A stretch of DNA of 64,000 bases from Onthovicinus sp900555545 (GTDB lineage: Bacteria; Bacillota; Clostridia; Oscillospirales; Acutalibacteraceae): assembly GCA_949296915.1 (NCBI GenBank), contig CASFPX010000006.1:88841-152840 (forward strand). Reading direction: 5' to 3'. Every line of letters starts with the position of its first letter. Positions within the stretch are counted from its first letter, which is position 1. The notes under the pieces were generated by a model. The model was not told the DNA's origin and did no database searches. It saw nothing but the letters and a program-made list of their open reading frames with translations. Made by a program: the position numbers and the translations under genes. Positions 31,676 to 40,640 of this stretch are shown piece after piece.

Positions 31676-31752
31676 TGGCCCGCCCGGAGGGATTTGAACC
31701 CCCGTCCTTTGGAATCGGAATCCACTGCGATATCCAGCTTCGCCACGGGCGG
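31676..31752 (-). tRNA. tRNA-Arg (anticodon CCG)
   Basis: 77 nt with an encoded CCA. Acceptor CCGCCCG/CGGGCGG, D arm GCGA/TCGC, anticodon loop TTCCGAT with CCG, T arm GGGGG-TTCAAAT-CCCTC. The anticodon stem GTGGA/TCCAA has a G-A mismatch at its outermost pair (27-43). Decodes CGG. Confidence 0.9.
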
Positions 31753-31915
31753 AAATATATCATTTTGAACTGTACAAGTCATTGTACCACAAAACGGCGG
31801 CGATGTCCACATAAAAATTTCGCTTTTATTTTATCAGTTTCTGCTTTTCTCTTTTGCGCGGGGGCAAAGTGTGGTAAAATAATAAGAAGAAAGGACAATT
31901 TTGGGGGGAGCTTTT

Positions 31916-33844
31916 ATGCGCGACTCTTTTATCAAAATTGCTTCCGGCTCGCCGGACGTGCGGGTCGGGGACTGCAAGTATAATAAGGAGCAGATCATTC
32001 GGATGATCGGGGAGGCCGCGGCGGCGGGGGCGAATGTGCTCGTGCTGCCGGAGTTGGCAGTGACGGCCTACACGTGCGGGGATCTCTTTTTACAGAGCGC
32101 CCTGCGCTCGTCGGCCTATGAAGCGCTCAAGGAGATTGCCGTATCCACGCGCGGGCTGAATCTGGTTGTGGCAGTCGGTGTGCCGCTTGTCAATAACGGC
32201 AAGCTCTACAATTGTGCCGCTGTCTGCTTTGACGGCGAGATCCTCGGCGTGGTGCCCAAGACGCACCTGCCCAATTATGGCGAGTTCTACGAGCGCAGGC
32301 AGTTTACACCCGCGCCGGCGGAGAACGGCACGATTACGATCGGCGGGAAGGCGATCCCGTTCGGCAATAAACTCATCTTCTGCTGTGAAAATCTCCCCAT
32401 GCTTAAAGTGGGCGTGGAGATCTGCGAGGACGTGTGGAGCGTGTTCCCGCCCTCCCTGTACCATGCGGCGGCGGGCGCGACGGTGCTTCTGAATCTATCC
32501 GCGAGCAACGAGGCTGTCGGGAAAGATGCCTACCGGCGCGAGCTGGTGAACACCCACTCCGCCAAGACGGTCAGCTGCTATGCCTATGCCGACGCCGGGT
32601 GTGGGGAGTCCACGTCCGATATGGTCTTTTCCGGCCGAAGCTTTGTCTGTGAGAATGGGACTGTTCTCGCGGAGAGCTTCCCGTATCAGAGCGGCCTGAT
32701 TTTCTCCGAGGCGGATGTGGAAAAGCTCACCTATGAGCGGGAGCGGATTACCGGTTTTCCACGCGAGTGCCCAGCGGGCTATGAGAAGATCGGCTTTGCA
32801 CTGGAACTGCGCAAGACGGAATTGACACGCCCTGTCAGCGCCCATCCGTTTATCCCGGCGGGCGGCGCCGACCGCGAAAAGCGCTGCTCGGAGATTCTCG
32901 ATATGCAGACGCACGCGCTGGCCAAGCGGCTGCGCCACATCGGGAACCCTACGGCGGTGATCGGCATCTCCGGCGGGCTCGACTCCACGCTGGCGCTGCT
33001 GGTGAGTGTGCGGGCGATGGATTTGCTCGGCCGCGACCGGAAGCTGGTCAAGACGGTCACGATGCCGTGCTTCGGCACCACCGCGCGCACCAAGTCCAAC
33101 GCGGAAAAGTTGTGCGAGCTGCTGGGGACGGATCTGCGCGTGGTCGATATCAAGGCGAGTGTGGACCGGCATTTTCAGGATATCGGGTTTGATTCCGCGA
33201 ACCACGACGTCACCTTTGAGAACGCGCAGGCACGTGAACGTACGCAGGTGCTCATGGATATCGCCAATATGACAGGCGGCATCGTCATCGGGACGGGCGA
33301 CCTCTCTGAGCTGGCGCTCGGCTGGGCGACGTATAACGGCGACCACATGTCCATGTACGGGGTGAACGCCTCCGTGCCCAAGACGCTGGTGCGCTATCTG
33401 GTGCAGTACGAGGCCGACCGCGTAGGCGGCGAGCTGGGCGCGGTCTTAAACGACATCCTCGATACGCCTGTGAGCCCAGAGCTGCTGCCCGCCAAGGACG
33501 GCGAGATCGCACAAAAGACGGAGGAGCTGGTCGGCCCGTATGAGTTGCACGACTTCTTCCTCTATTATGCGGTGCGCTGGGGCTTTGCGCCGCGCAAGAT
33601 CTACCGGCTGGCGCGGTACGCCTTTGGCGGCGCATACGACGGCGCAACCATCTTGAAGTGGCTGGAGACGTTCTACCGCCGGTTCTTCACCCAGCAGTTC
33701 AAGCGCTCCTGCCTGCCGGAGGGACCGAAGATCGGATCGGTGTCCCTCTCCCCGCGCGGCGACTGGCGGATGCCCGGCGACGCCTGTTCAGCTGTCTGGC
33801 TGGCGGATCTGGAAGAGCTGAAGAGGCAGATGGAGAAGATGTGA
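31916..33844 (+). CDS. nadE: Glutamine-dependent NAD+ synthetase
   Basis: A 642-residue fusion. Residues 1-270 are a nitrilase-fold glutamine amidohydrolase with the Glu-Lys-Cys triad in LPELAVTAY, KTHLPNY and VEICEDVW; residues 300-640 are the NAD synthetase with the ATP P-loop VIGISGGLDSTLAL. Ammonia from glutamine passes to adenylated nicotinate adenine dinucleotide to form NAD+. Length and layout match the Mycobacterium/Clostridium type. The ATG at 31916 is 7 bases after GGGGGGAG. Seven bases separate its stop from the next, AT-rich gene. Confidence 0.95.
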   Translation: MRDSFIKIASGSPDVRVGDCKYNKEQIIRMIGEAAAAGANVLVLPELAVTAYTCGDLFLQSALRSSAYEALKEIAVSTRGLNLVVAVGVPLVNNGKLYNCAAVCFDGEILGVVPKTHLPNYGEFYERRQFTPAPAENGTITIGGKAIPFGNKLIFCCENLPMLKVGVEICEDVWSVFPPSLYHAAAGATVLLNLSASNEAVGKDAYRRELVNTHSAKTVSCYAYADAGCGESTSDMVFSGRSFVCENGTVLAESFPYQSGLIFSEADVEKLTYERERITGFPRECPAGYEKIGFALELRKTELTRPVSAHPFIPAGGADREKRCSEILDMQTHALAKRLRHIGNPTAVIGISGGLDSTLALLVSVRAMDLLGRDRKLVKTVTMPCFGTTARTKSNAEKLCELLGTDLRVVDIKASVDRHFQDIGFDSANHDVTFENAQARERTQVLMDIANMTGGIVIGTGDLSELALGWATYNGDHMSMYGVNASVPKTLVRYLVQYEADRVGGELGAVLNDILDTPVSPELLPAKDGEIAQKTEELVGPYELHDFFLYYAVRWGFAPRKIYRLARYAFGGAYDGATILKWLETFYRRFFTQQFKRSCLPEGPKIGSVSLSPRGDWRMPGDACSAVWLADLEELKRQMEKM

Positions 33845-33850
33845 TATTCA

Positions 33851-34489
33851 ATGATGATTTTGACATCAAATGGATTGTCAACCAGATGCCTGTTGCGGCA
33901 AGCGAGAAAATATGTCAATTCCGGACGGGCTGCTCTTGTTGTGACCGCTGATAATGAGTACAAAGAAAAAAATTATCATGTTAAACGATTGACACGCGAA
34001 CTTCAGTTGTTGGGTCTATCTATTGATTGCTTCGATTTTGACACTCAATCCCCGTCTGAACTGATGCGATATGATGTGGTGGAACTGATGGGAGGCAATC
34101 CCTACTACCTTCTGAATTCTATAAAAAGCCACCATTTTTCAGATGCCTTAAAGGAGTTTGCAGAGAGCAGGTGCTTGATCGGGTGCAGTGCCGGCTCGAT
34201 TGTTCTTACGCCGAGTCTAGAATTGATCGATCTCTATACCCCCGAAATGAATATAGTGGAGTTAGAGGAACTGTCGGCATTGAATTTTACCAACATACAG
34301 ATTCTTCCACACTATGGCAGGTTTCTCGATCGTTATGACGCTTTTGAAGAAAAGTGTTCCAAATACGAAAAGGAGAGTCGCAGTACGGTTATTCGTCTCA
34401 ACGATGGAGAGGGCTTGTTTATTGACGAGAAAAATTCGTTTATCGTGCGAAAAAACAAGTTTCGATGTGCATCTATTGAGAAATTATAG
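33851..34489 (+). CDS. S51 family peptidase E-like protein
   Basis: A 212-residue protein with the S51/class I glutamine amidotransferase-like arrangement: VELMGGNPYYLL, the nucleophile elbow GCSAGSIVLTPS, and the histidine in ILPHYGRF, giving a Ser-His-Glu set. Dipeptidase E and cyanophycinase-related proteins have this order. The gene is clearly poorer in G+C than its neighbours and has different codon use, which suggests transfer. It starts 7 bases after nadE, with a weak site (GGAGAAG). Dipeptidase E cleaves Asp-Xaa dipeptides, but the substrate here is open. Confidence 0.7.
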   Translation: MMILTSNGLSTRCLLRQARKYVNSGRAALVVTADNEYKEKNYHVKRLTRELQLLGLSIDCFDFDTQSPSELMRYDVVELMGGNPYYLLNSIKSHHFSDALKEFAESRCLIGCSAGSIVLTPSLELIDLYTPEMNIVELEELSALNFTNIQILPHYGRFLDRYDAFEEKCSKYEKESRSTVIRLNDGEGLFIDEKNSFIVRKNKFRCASIEKL

Positions 34490-34554
34490 TAGCATCTCTA
34501 TACCGGGTTATATGCTGCGCCTATCTCTAGTTCGGATCGGTAAGTGCTGTAAAA

Positions 34555-34698
34555 GGCCTCCCTGTGTAAGGGAGGCTGGCACGCGATAGCGTGACTGGAG
34601 GGTTGCCGGTTGGAACCAATGGCTATTCTGTGATCTCTTTTCTGCAACAATCCCTCAGTCATCCTATCGGATGACAGCTCCCTTTACACAAGGGAGCC
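34555..34698. repeat. MITE-like palindromic element
   Basis: A 144-base non-coding element with imperfect 50-base terminal inverted repeats: left GGCCTCCCTGTGTAAGGGAG onward, and right, reversed, GGCTCCCTTGTGTAAAGGGA onward. Both arms contain inner hairpins (CTCCCT...AGGGAG; CACGC...GCGTG) and CTGGAGGG/CTGAGGGA. This kind is dispersed in many Oscillospirales genomes. The gap 34490-34759 has no other gene. Confidence 0.75.
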
Positions 34699-34759
34699 GT
34701 GTGGTTTGTGCAGACTTAAATACTATCATTATCATTTTAAACCATTAAGGAGGATTACT

Positions 34760-35104
34760 ATGCCCTGTATCGAAGTAAAAACAAGCGTCAAAGCAACCAA
34801 GGAACAGAAGGACACACTCAAGGCACGTCTGGGCCAGGATATCCGCACCATCCCCGGCAAGAGCGAGGCGTGGCTGATGGTCGTGATCAACGACGGGCTG
34901 GACGTCTATTTCCAGGGAGATGGCGATACCCCGGCCGCCTTTATCGAGGTGAAGATCTACGGTCACGCGTCGCCGGAGGCGTTTGACGTCCTGACGGGGA
35001 AGATCACCGCAGCCGTGCACGACGTGTTTGCCATCGATCCCGGCCGCGTATATGTCAAGTACGAGGAAGTGGAGCACTGGGGCTTCAACGGCAGAAATTT
35101 TTGA
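34760..35104 (+). CDS. Tautomerase (MIF-like) family protein
   Basis: A 114-residue protein beginning MPCIEVKTSV, so Pro becomes N-terminal after Met removal, as in tautomerases and macrophage migration inhibitory factor. SEAWLMVVINDGLDVYFQGD and the C-terminal YVKYEEVEHWGFNGRNF match phenylpyruvate tautomerase/MIF-like chains (about 115 residues). Substrate unknown; keto-enol tautomerisation is expected. GGAGG lies 6-7 bases before the ATG. 18 bases before rmuC, so probably co-transcribed. Confidence 0.85.
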   Translation: MPCIEVKTSVKATKEQKDTLKARLGQDIRTIPGKSEAWLMVVINDGLDVYFQGDGDTPAAFIEVKIYGHASPEAFDVLTGKITAAVHDVFAIDPGRVYVKYEEVEHWGFNGRNF

Positions 35105-35122
35105 TGCCGGGAGGGTGAGACA

Positions 35123-36451
35123 GTGATTGCTGAAATTTTATCCATGGCAGCGGCGGTTCTGGCGGCCGTCGCTGTCATTTTACTCGTGATGGAGCGCAGC
35201 GCCCGCCGCCGCGAGCAGTCGCAGGCGCAGCGGGATCAGGATCAGATCGCCCGGCTGGAGCGTGAATTGGCCGCACTGGGGGAGCAGTCCCGCCAGTTGA
35301 TCGATGCATTGGGCCGTGAATTCTCCAATAGCCGGAATGAGAACGCCCGACGTTTCCAGGAGCAGCGGCAGGATACCTCGCGCGAGCTGAAACAGATGAC
35401 GGACACGCTCAGCCAGTCCCTTGCAGGGATCCGGAACGATAATGCGGAGAACGCCCGCCGCCAGAGTGCGGCCTTGAGCGAATCCGTGGCGCGCATGGCG
35501 CAGAGCAATGAGCAAAAGCTGGAGCAGATGCGCGCCACCGTAGATGAGAAGCTGACCGCTACGCTCAATGAACGGCTGGATAGTTCCTTTAAGACGGTGG
35601 CGGCCCAGCTGGAGAGCGTGAATAAATCTCTGGGCGAGATGCGGGAGCTCTCGAGCGGTGTGACGACGAATATCCACTCCCTCAACCGTGTGCTCACCAA
35701 CGTAAAGGCGCGCGGCACATGGGCGGAGGTGCAGTTGGAGGGGATTTTGGAACAGACAATCCCCCACATGTACGATAAAAATGTAGCCACCAACCGGCGC
35801 TCCAACAAGCGGGTGGAATTCGCTGTGCGCATTCCGGAGAGCGACGGTTCGGGCGGTTTTACCTACCTGCCCATCGACTCCAAGTTCCCCATGGAGGACT
35901 ACACACGGCTGTGTGATGCGGCCGACCGTGGAGACGCGGCAGCCGTGGAGCAGTGTAAAAAGGCGCTCGAGCAGCGCGTGCGGGAGGAGGCCAAGGCCGT
36001 CCGCGAGTATATCCACGTGCCGGATACCACGCCGTTTGCCATCCTGTACCTGGCCACGGAGGGGCTCTATGCGGAGATTACCTCCTCCCACAGCGGGCTG
36101 CCGGAGCAGCTGATCCGGGAGAATATCATGCTCGCCGGGCCGATGACCATTACCGCACTGCTCAACTCGCTCTCCATCGGCTTCCGTGCCGTGACGATCA
36201 ATGAGAAGGCCAATGAGATCCGCGCCTTACTCGGGGCGGTCAAGCTCCAGTATGAGAAGTTTGGCGGTCTGCTGCAAAAGGCGCGCAAAAAAATCGACGA
36301 GGCGGGCGGGACGATTGACGACGCGCTCAAGCGCAATGCCCTCATCAGCCGCAAGCTGAAAAGCGCCGATGAGATCGACGCGGCACGTGCGCAGGAACTG
36401 CTCGGTCTGCCCGGTGTATTTTCCGAGGCGTCGGACGAGGAGCAAAATTGA
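35123..36451 (+). CDS. rmuC: DNA recombination protein RmuC
   Basis: A 442-residue protein: an N-terminal membrane segment (LSMAAAVLAAVAVILLVME), a long coiled coil of Arg/Gln/Glu-rich heptads (about 28-190), then the RmuC core from NIHSLNRVLTNVKARGTWAE, through VEFAVRIPE and LPIDSKFPMEDY, to the KAVREYIHVPDTTPFAILYL and TALLNSLSIGFRAV segments. E. coli RmuC limits recombination at inverted repeats; the core is related to restriction endonuclease-like folds. Length is as expected for Firmicutes. Confidence 0.92.
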   Translation: MIAEILSMAAAVLAAVAVILLVMERSARRREQSQAQRDQDQIARLERELAALGEQSRQLIDALGREFSNSRNENARRFQEQRQDTSRELKQMTDTLSQSLAGIRNDNAENARRQSAALSESVARMAQSNEQKLEQMRATVDEKLTATLNERLDSSFKTVAAQLESVNKSLGEMRELSSGVTTNIHSLNRVLTNVKARGTWAEVQLEGILEQTIPHMYDKNVATNRRSNKRVEFAVRIPESDGSGGFTYLPIDSKFPMEDYTRLCDAADRGDAAAVEQCKKALEQRVREEAKAVREYIHVPDTTPFAILYLATEGLYAEITSSHSGLPEQLIRENIMLAGPMTITALLNSLSIGFRAVTINEKANEIRALLGAVKLQYEKFGGLLQKARKKIDEAGGTIDDALKRNALISRKLKSADEIDAARAQELLGLPGVFSEASDEEQN

Positions 36452-36474
36452 GATCATTCTTCACAATTTGTCCC

Positions 36475-36503
36475 TTGAACAAAGTGCTGTTTTGTAATAT
36501 AAT
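36475..36503 (+). promoter_or_regulatory. Promoter of the esterase-GH3 operon
   Basis: -35 TTGAAC (36475-36480), 17-base spacer, -10 TATAAT (36498-36503), just after the rmuC stop. Confidence 0.8.
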
Positions 36504-36551
36504 GACAAAAGAAGTTGCTCTAATTTTGTAGTGAAGGATGGGTGGATTCCT

Positions 36552-37409
36552 ATGGCAGGCATGGTAGATATTTTTGGAAATGTGGATACAGATAAGCCTT
36601 GGCGCGAGATGCTCGCCAAGTATGAGCAGATTCCGCTGTATGATGGCGAGGTCCCGGATTACGACGAGAGCTTGGGCCAGCGCAAGCCGTCGATCACCTT
36701 TTTCCGTTCCAATGCGGAACAGCCGCGCGGCTGTGTAGTGGTGATGGCGGGCGGCTCCTACACGCACAAGGCGGTTCATGAGGGAGAGGCTGTGGCCAAA
36801 AAGCTCAACGAGGTGGGCATCCATGCGGCGGTGCTGGACTACCGTGTGATTCCTTACGCGCACGCCACCATTGTGGGGGATGCCAAGCGCGCAGTGCGCT
36901 ACCTGCGCTATCACGCGGAGGAGTTCGGCATCCTGCCGGATAAGATTGGCGTGGAGGGCTTTTCCGCTGGCGGCAATCTGGCGGCCGTGACCTGCTTCCT
37001 GGGCGATGACGGCGACCCCGACGCAGCGGATCCGGTGGAGCGCGTCTCCTCCCGGCCGAATGCGGCGGTGCTGGGCTATGCGGCGATCAATTTTGTCAGC
37101 GAGGAGGACTTTGACGACGATGACGATGAGTTCAACATCATGAAATATTTCGAGTTTGTCTACCGGGAGGGGATGCAGTTCCCGCCGGCATTTATCTGGC
37201 AGTCCATGAGTGACGGGCTGATCAACTATCAGACCTCGCTCGACCTGTGCCGTACCCTCAAGCAAAAGCTGAATACCCCGGTTGAAATGCACCTGTTCCC
37301 CTATGGGGACCATGGTCAGGGCCTGGCGACCCAGGGCGAAAAGGCTGACGACCTCGCCTGTGTATGGGGCGATCTTTGCAACCGATGGCTGCTGCACTAC
37401 GGATTCTGA
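36552..37409 (+). CDS. Alpha/beta hydrolase, acetyl-xylan esterase/BD-FAE type
   Basis: A 285-residue hydrolase of the hormone-sensitive-lipase or carbohydrate esterase group: VVVMAGGSYTHKA (oxyanion hole), GFSAGGNLA (nucleophile Ser), PPAFIWQSMSDGL near the acid, and YGDHGQGL with the His. The Gly-Gly-Ser-Tyr oxyanion motif is usual in bacterial enzymes that remove acetyl groups from xylan-type oligosaccharides. No signal peptide, so it acts on imported sugars. ATG at 36552 with AAGGATGGGTGG upstream. 42 bases before the GH3 gene; the two form an operon from the promoter at 36475. Confidence 0.82.
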   Translation: MAGMVDIFGNVDTDKPWREMLAKYEQIPLYDGEVPDYDESLGQRKPSITFFRSNAEQPRGCVVVMAGGSYTHKAVHEGEAVAKKLNEVGIHAAVLDYRVIPYAHATIVGDAKRAVRYLRYHAEEFGILPDKIGVEGFSAGGNLAAVTCFLGDDGDPDAADPVERVSSRPNAAVLGYAAINFVSEEDFDDDDDEFNIMKYFEFVYREGMQFPPAFIWQSMSDGLINYQTSLDLCRTLKQKLNTPVEMHLFPYGDHGQGLATQGEKADDLACVWGDLCNRWLLHYGF

Positions 37410-37451
37410 CGCGATACATAAAAATATTCTAAGAATATTTGGAGGAAAATA

Positions 37452-39902
37452 ATGAAGCATCAAAACATTATCAGCCAACTCACACTGGAGGAAAAGGCGG
37501 GGTTATGCTCCGGCTTGGACTTCTGGCATTTAAAAAATGTCGAGCGCTTGGACATCCCGTCCGTTATGGTATCGGACGGCCCCCACGGCCTGCGGAAGCA
37601 GCAGGGTAAGGGGGACCACCTGGGCCTGAACGAGAGCGTTCAGTCAACGTGCTTTCCCACGGCTGTCACCACCGCCAGTTCCTGGGACCGTGACCTACTC
37701 CGCCAAATGGGCGAGGCGCTGGGGGAGGAGGCGCTTGCCGAACAGGTGAGCGTCATTCTGGGCCCTGGTACCAATATCAAGCGCTCCCCTCTGTGCGGGC
37801 GGAATTTTGAATATTTTTCCGAGGATCCCTATCTCGCCGGTGAGATGGCGGCGGCCTATATCAACGGTGTACAGACCAAGGGGGTCGGAACCTCACTCAA
37901 GCACTTTGCGGCCAACAGCCAGGAGACGCGCCGGGATATTTCCAATTCCGTTATGGATGAGCGCACCCTACGGGAAATTTATTTGGCGCCGTTTGAGAAG
38001 GCGGTTCGGCAGTCCCAGCCGTGGACGGTGATGGCAGCCTACAACCTGTTAAACGGCGTATACTGCGCGGAGAATGAGAAGCTGCTGGACGATATCCTGC
38101 GTAAGGAGTGGGGATTTGAAGGCATTGTTGTGACGGACTGGGGCGCGGAGAACGATCGTGTGCGCGGTCTCAAGGCCGGTCAGAATCTGGAGATGCCCGC
38201 GTGTGATGGGATCAATGATGCCAAGCTCGTGCAGGCTGTGATCAGCGGTGATCTGGAGGAGTCCGTGCTGGATGAGGCGGTGGATGCCATCCTCGATCTG
38301 ATTTACCGCGCAGCCGAAACGCTGCAAAAGAATAAAGGCGCGACATATGACCGTGACGCCCACCATGCGCTGGCGCGTCAGATCGCCCGGGAATCTATGG
38401 TGCTGCTCAAAAATGACGGCCAGATCTTACCGGTTTCGGCGGGGGAGAAGATTGCAGTGATCGGCGCCATGGCACGTTCCCCGCGCTATCAGGGCGCCGG
38501 CAGCTCCAAGATCAATCCCACCCGGTTGGACAATGCCTTTGACAGCCTGTTGGAGGCGGGAATGCAGGTGATCTACTCCCCGGGCTATTTCAAAAATACG
38601 GATGAGCCGAACGAAGGGCTGGTATCACTGGCGTGCCAGGCGGCGGAGCGGGCTGATAAGGTGCTCCTGTTTGCAGGGCTGACGGAGTCCTACGAGTCCG
38701 AGGGATATGACCGCACCCATATGCGTCTGCCCGAAAACCAGGAGGCATTGATTCAAGCGGTGGCGAAGGCCAACCCCAACGTGGTTGTAGTACTGGCGGG
38801 TGGTTCTCCGGTGGAGATGCCGTGGGCTGATGAGGTCAAAGGGATCCTCAACAGTTATCTGGGCGGCCAGGCGAGCGGTTCGGCTGTGGCAGATCTATTG
38901 ACCGGACGCGCCAATCCGAGCGGCAAACTTGCCGAAACCTATCCTATGTGCCTGGAGGATACGCCGTGCTATGGCAACTATCCCGGCGAGGGGCGTACGG
39001 CCCTGTACCGCGAGGGGATCTATGTGGGCTACCGGTATTATGACAAGATGCAGCGGGAGGTTCGTTTCCCGTTTGGGTTCGGACTGTCCTACACACAGTT
39101 CAAATATTCTGCCCTCAAGCTCTCCTCCCGGGAGATGGATGACACGAAGGAGCTGAAGGTGACTTTCAAGGTGAAGAACACCGGCAATATGGATGGTGCG
39201 GAAATTGCGCAGGTCTATGTTTCGGATGCGGAATCCACTGTCTACAAGGCGCCGCAAGAGCTCAAGGGGTTTGTCAAGGTGTTCCTAAAGGCTGGAGAGG
39301 AAAAAACAGTCACCGTCGTACTGGATCGCAGGTCCTTTGCCTATTATGATCCGGATTTGGGCGACTGGAATGTGGAGGATGGTGTATATCACATCCTGGT
39401 GGCGGCCTCCAGCCGCGATGTTCGGCTCAAGGGCAGTGTGAAGATCCATCCAAATCATCTGGTGGAGATCCGCGACCGTTCCGCTGAACTGCCCAGCTAT
39501 TACAGCGGCAATGTGCAGAACGTGTCGGATGCGGAGTTCGAAAAGCTGATTGGGTACGCAGTTCCTCCCAAGGTGTTGCCGGAGGGTGCAGTATTTGACG
39601 CCAACAGCACACTGGCCGATGCGGATGGTACGCGCTGGGGCGGCCGGATTAACAAGGTCGTTTCCGCCGTTGTCCAGCGTATCCCGCTGGATGGGCTGGT
39701 AGGCGACAGCGAGATGGCGGAATCTATCGTTAAGGAGATGCCTGTGCGCAAGCTGATGATGATGACCAGCGGTATCGTCAATGAGGAGATGTGCAACGAT
39801 GTTTTAAAAATCCTCAACGATGAAAATTCCGGCGCCGCCGTGTGCGATCTGTTGAAAAATCTTGCGAAACAGGCGGCCAAGCTCCCGAAGCTGCTCTCAT
39901 AA
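37452..39902 (+). CDS. GH3 family beta-glucosidase or related enzyme
   Basis: An 816-residue glycosidase with no signal peptide. The first domain holds VMVSDGPHGLRKQ, LKHFAANSQETRR and the nucleophile D229 in GIVVTDWGAEND. The second domain (about 320-540) has GAGSSKI and LFAGLTESYESEGYDR. A fibronectin III-like domain (about 555-660) starts ELKVTFKVKNTGNMDGAEIAQ. A C-terminal extension of about 120 residues after the FnIII domain is not usual. Acts on beta-glucosides or xylosides imported by the cell; the esterase upstream suggests hemicellulose. Ribosome site GGAGG, 8 bases before the ATG. Confidence 0.93.
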   Translation: MKHQNIISQLTLEEKAGLCSGLDFWHLKNVERLDIPSVMVSDGPHGLRKQQGKGDHLGLNESVQSTCFPTAVTTASSWDRDLLRQMGEALGEEALAEQVSVILGPGTNIKRSPLCGRNFEYFSEDPYLAGEMAAAYINGVQTKGVGTSLKHFAANSQETRRDISNSVMDERTLREIYLAPFEKAVRQSQPWTVMAAYNLLNGVYCAENEKLLDDILRKEWGFEGIVVTDWGAENDRVRGLKAGQNLEMPACDGINDAKLVQAVISGDLEESVLDEAVDAILDLIYRAAETLQKNKGATYDRDAHHALARQIARESMVLLKNDGQILPVSAGEKIAVIGAMARSPRYQGAGSSKINPTRLDNAFDSLLEAGMQVIYSPGYFKNTDEPNEGLVSLACQAAERADKVLLFAGLTESYESEGYDRTHMRLPENQEALIQAVAKANPNVVVVLAGGSPVEMPWADEVKGILNSYLGGQASGSAVADLLTGRANPSGKLAETYPMCLEDTPCYGNYPGEGRTALYREGIYVGYRYYDKMQREVRFPFGFGLSYTQFKYSALKLSSREMDDTKELKVTFKVKNTGNMDGAEIAQVYVSDAESTVYKAPQELKGFVKVFLKAGEEKTVTVVLDRRSFAYYDPDLGDWNVEDGVYHILVAASSRDVRLKGSVKIHPNHLVEIRDRSAELPSYYSGNVQNVSDAEFEKLIGYAVPPKVLPEGAVFDANSTLADADGTRWGGRINKVVSAVVQRIPLDGLVGDSEMAESIVKEMPVRKLMMMTSGIVNEEMCNDVLKILNDENSGAAVCDLLKNLAKQAAKLPKLLS

Positions 39903-39921
39903 AATCTATTCAAAAGATTTG

Positions 39922-39966
39922 AAACGCTCCTCCGGGCAAAGACCTGGAGGAGCGTTGAGTTTTTGA
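39922..39966 (+). terminator. Terminator after the GH3 gene
   Basis: AACGCTCCTCC/GGAGGAGCGTT stem with a 13-base loop, then GAGTTTTTG. Separates the convergent GH3 and TetR genes. Confidence 0.85.
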
Positions 39967-39990
39967 AATCGTTTATCCCGGTATCGTGGG

Positions 39991-40578
39991 CTATCGGCTG
40001 CGGAAAGTGTGCCTTGCTGTTTTCTTTAATTCGCAGATCTTGCGGTCAAAAATTTCGCGGTGACCGGCAATGGAGTAAAAAGCGGCATAGCTGGAAAAAT
40101 CAACCATAAGATTTTCCATCTTTTCCAGATCACCGGGATCCGGAATGTAATCGCGCATGATTTCACGAAAGTGCTGAAGGATGCTCAATTGATCCTTGCA
40201 GTATTCCGGAACACAGCGGAACTGAACCAGATGACATAAAAGAGAAATACGGGCCAGATTTTTACAGGCGGAATTTGCCATATAGTCGATGAATCCCTCT
40301 ATTTCATCCGGAAGCTGATTTTGTTGCAATGCGATATAAACGTCTTTATCAATGGCGGATACCTCGCGATTTAAAACAGCCTCCAGCAGGCCCTCTTTTC
40401 CGGAAAAGTAGTGGTAAATGGCACTGGGGACCAGATCAGCCTGCTTGGCAATCATTTGTATCGTAGTGGCGGCGTAGCCGTTGCTGGCAAATAAGTCCTT
40501 GGCTGCGTTCAGGATGCGCTGGGTGGCATCTTCTCTCATTTGCTCAAATTTAGTTTTGGTGTTAGCTGGAACAGCCAT
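39991..40578 (-). CDS. TetR family transcriptional regulator
   Basis: A 195-residue repressor: TetR_N helix-turn-helix (ATQRILNAAKDLFASNGYAA, then TTIQMIAKQADLVPSAIYHY, FSGKEGLL) and an all-helical ligand domain without a recognised subfamily. ATG at 40578 has AGGAAAGG upstream; a GTG just before it is too close. The -10 of its promoter (minus, TATAAT near 40615-40620) lies beside a perfect 18-bp inverted repeat, which is the likely operator for this repressor and possibly for the divergent ribbon-helix-helix gene. Confidence 0.88.
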   Translation of the reverse strand: MAVPANTKTKFEQMREDATQRILNAAKDLFASNGYAATTIQMIAKQADLVPSAIYHYFSGKEGLLEAVLNREVSAIDKDVYIALQQNQLPDEIEGFIDYMANSACKNLARISLLCHLVQFRCVPEYCKDQLSILQHFREIMRDYIPDPGDLEKMENLMVDFSSYAAFYSIAGHREIFDRKICELKKTARHTFRSR

Positions 40579-40640
40579 TGGCTGCACATCCTTTCCTGTA
40601 TTTGCAATTTTAATTATAGTGTGAATTGACAACGAAATTC

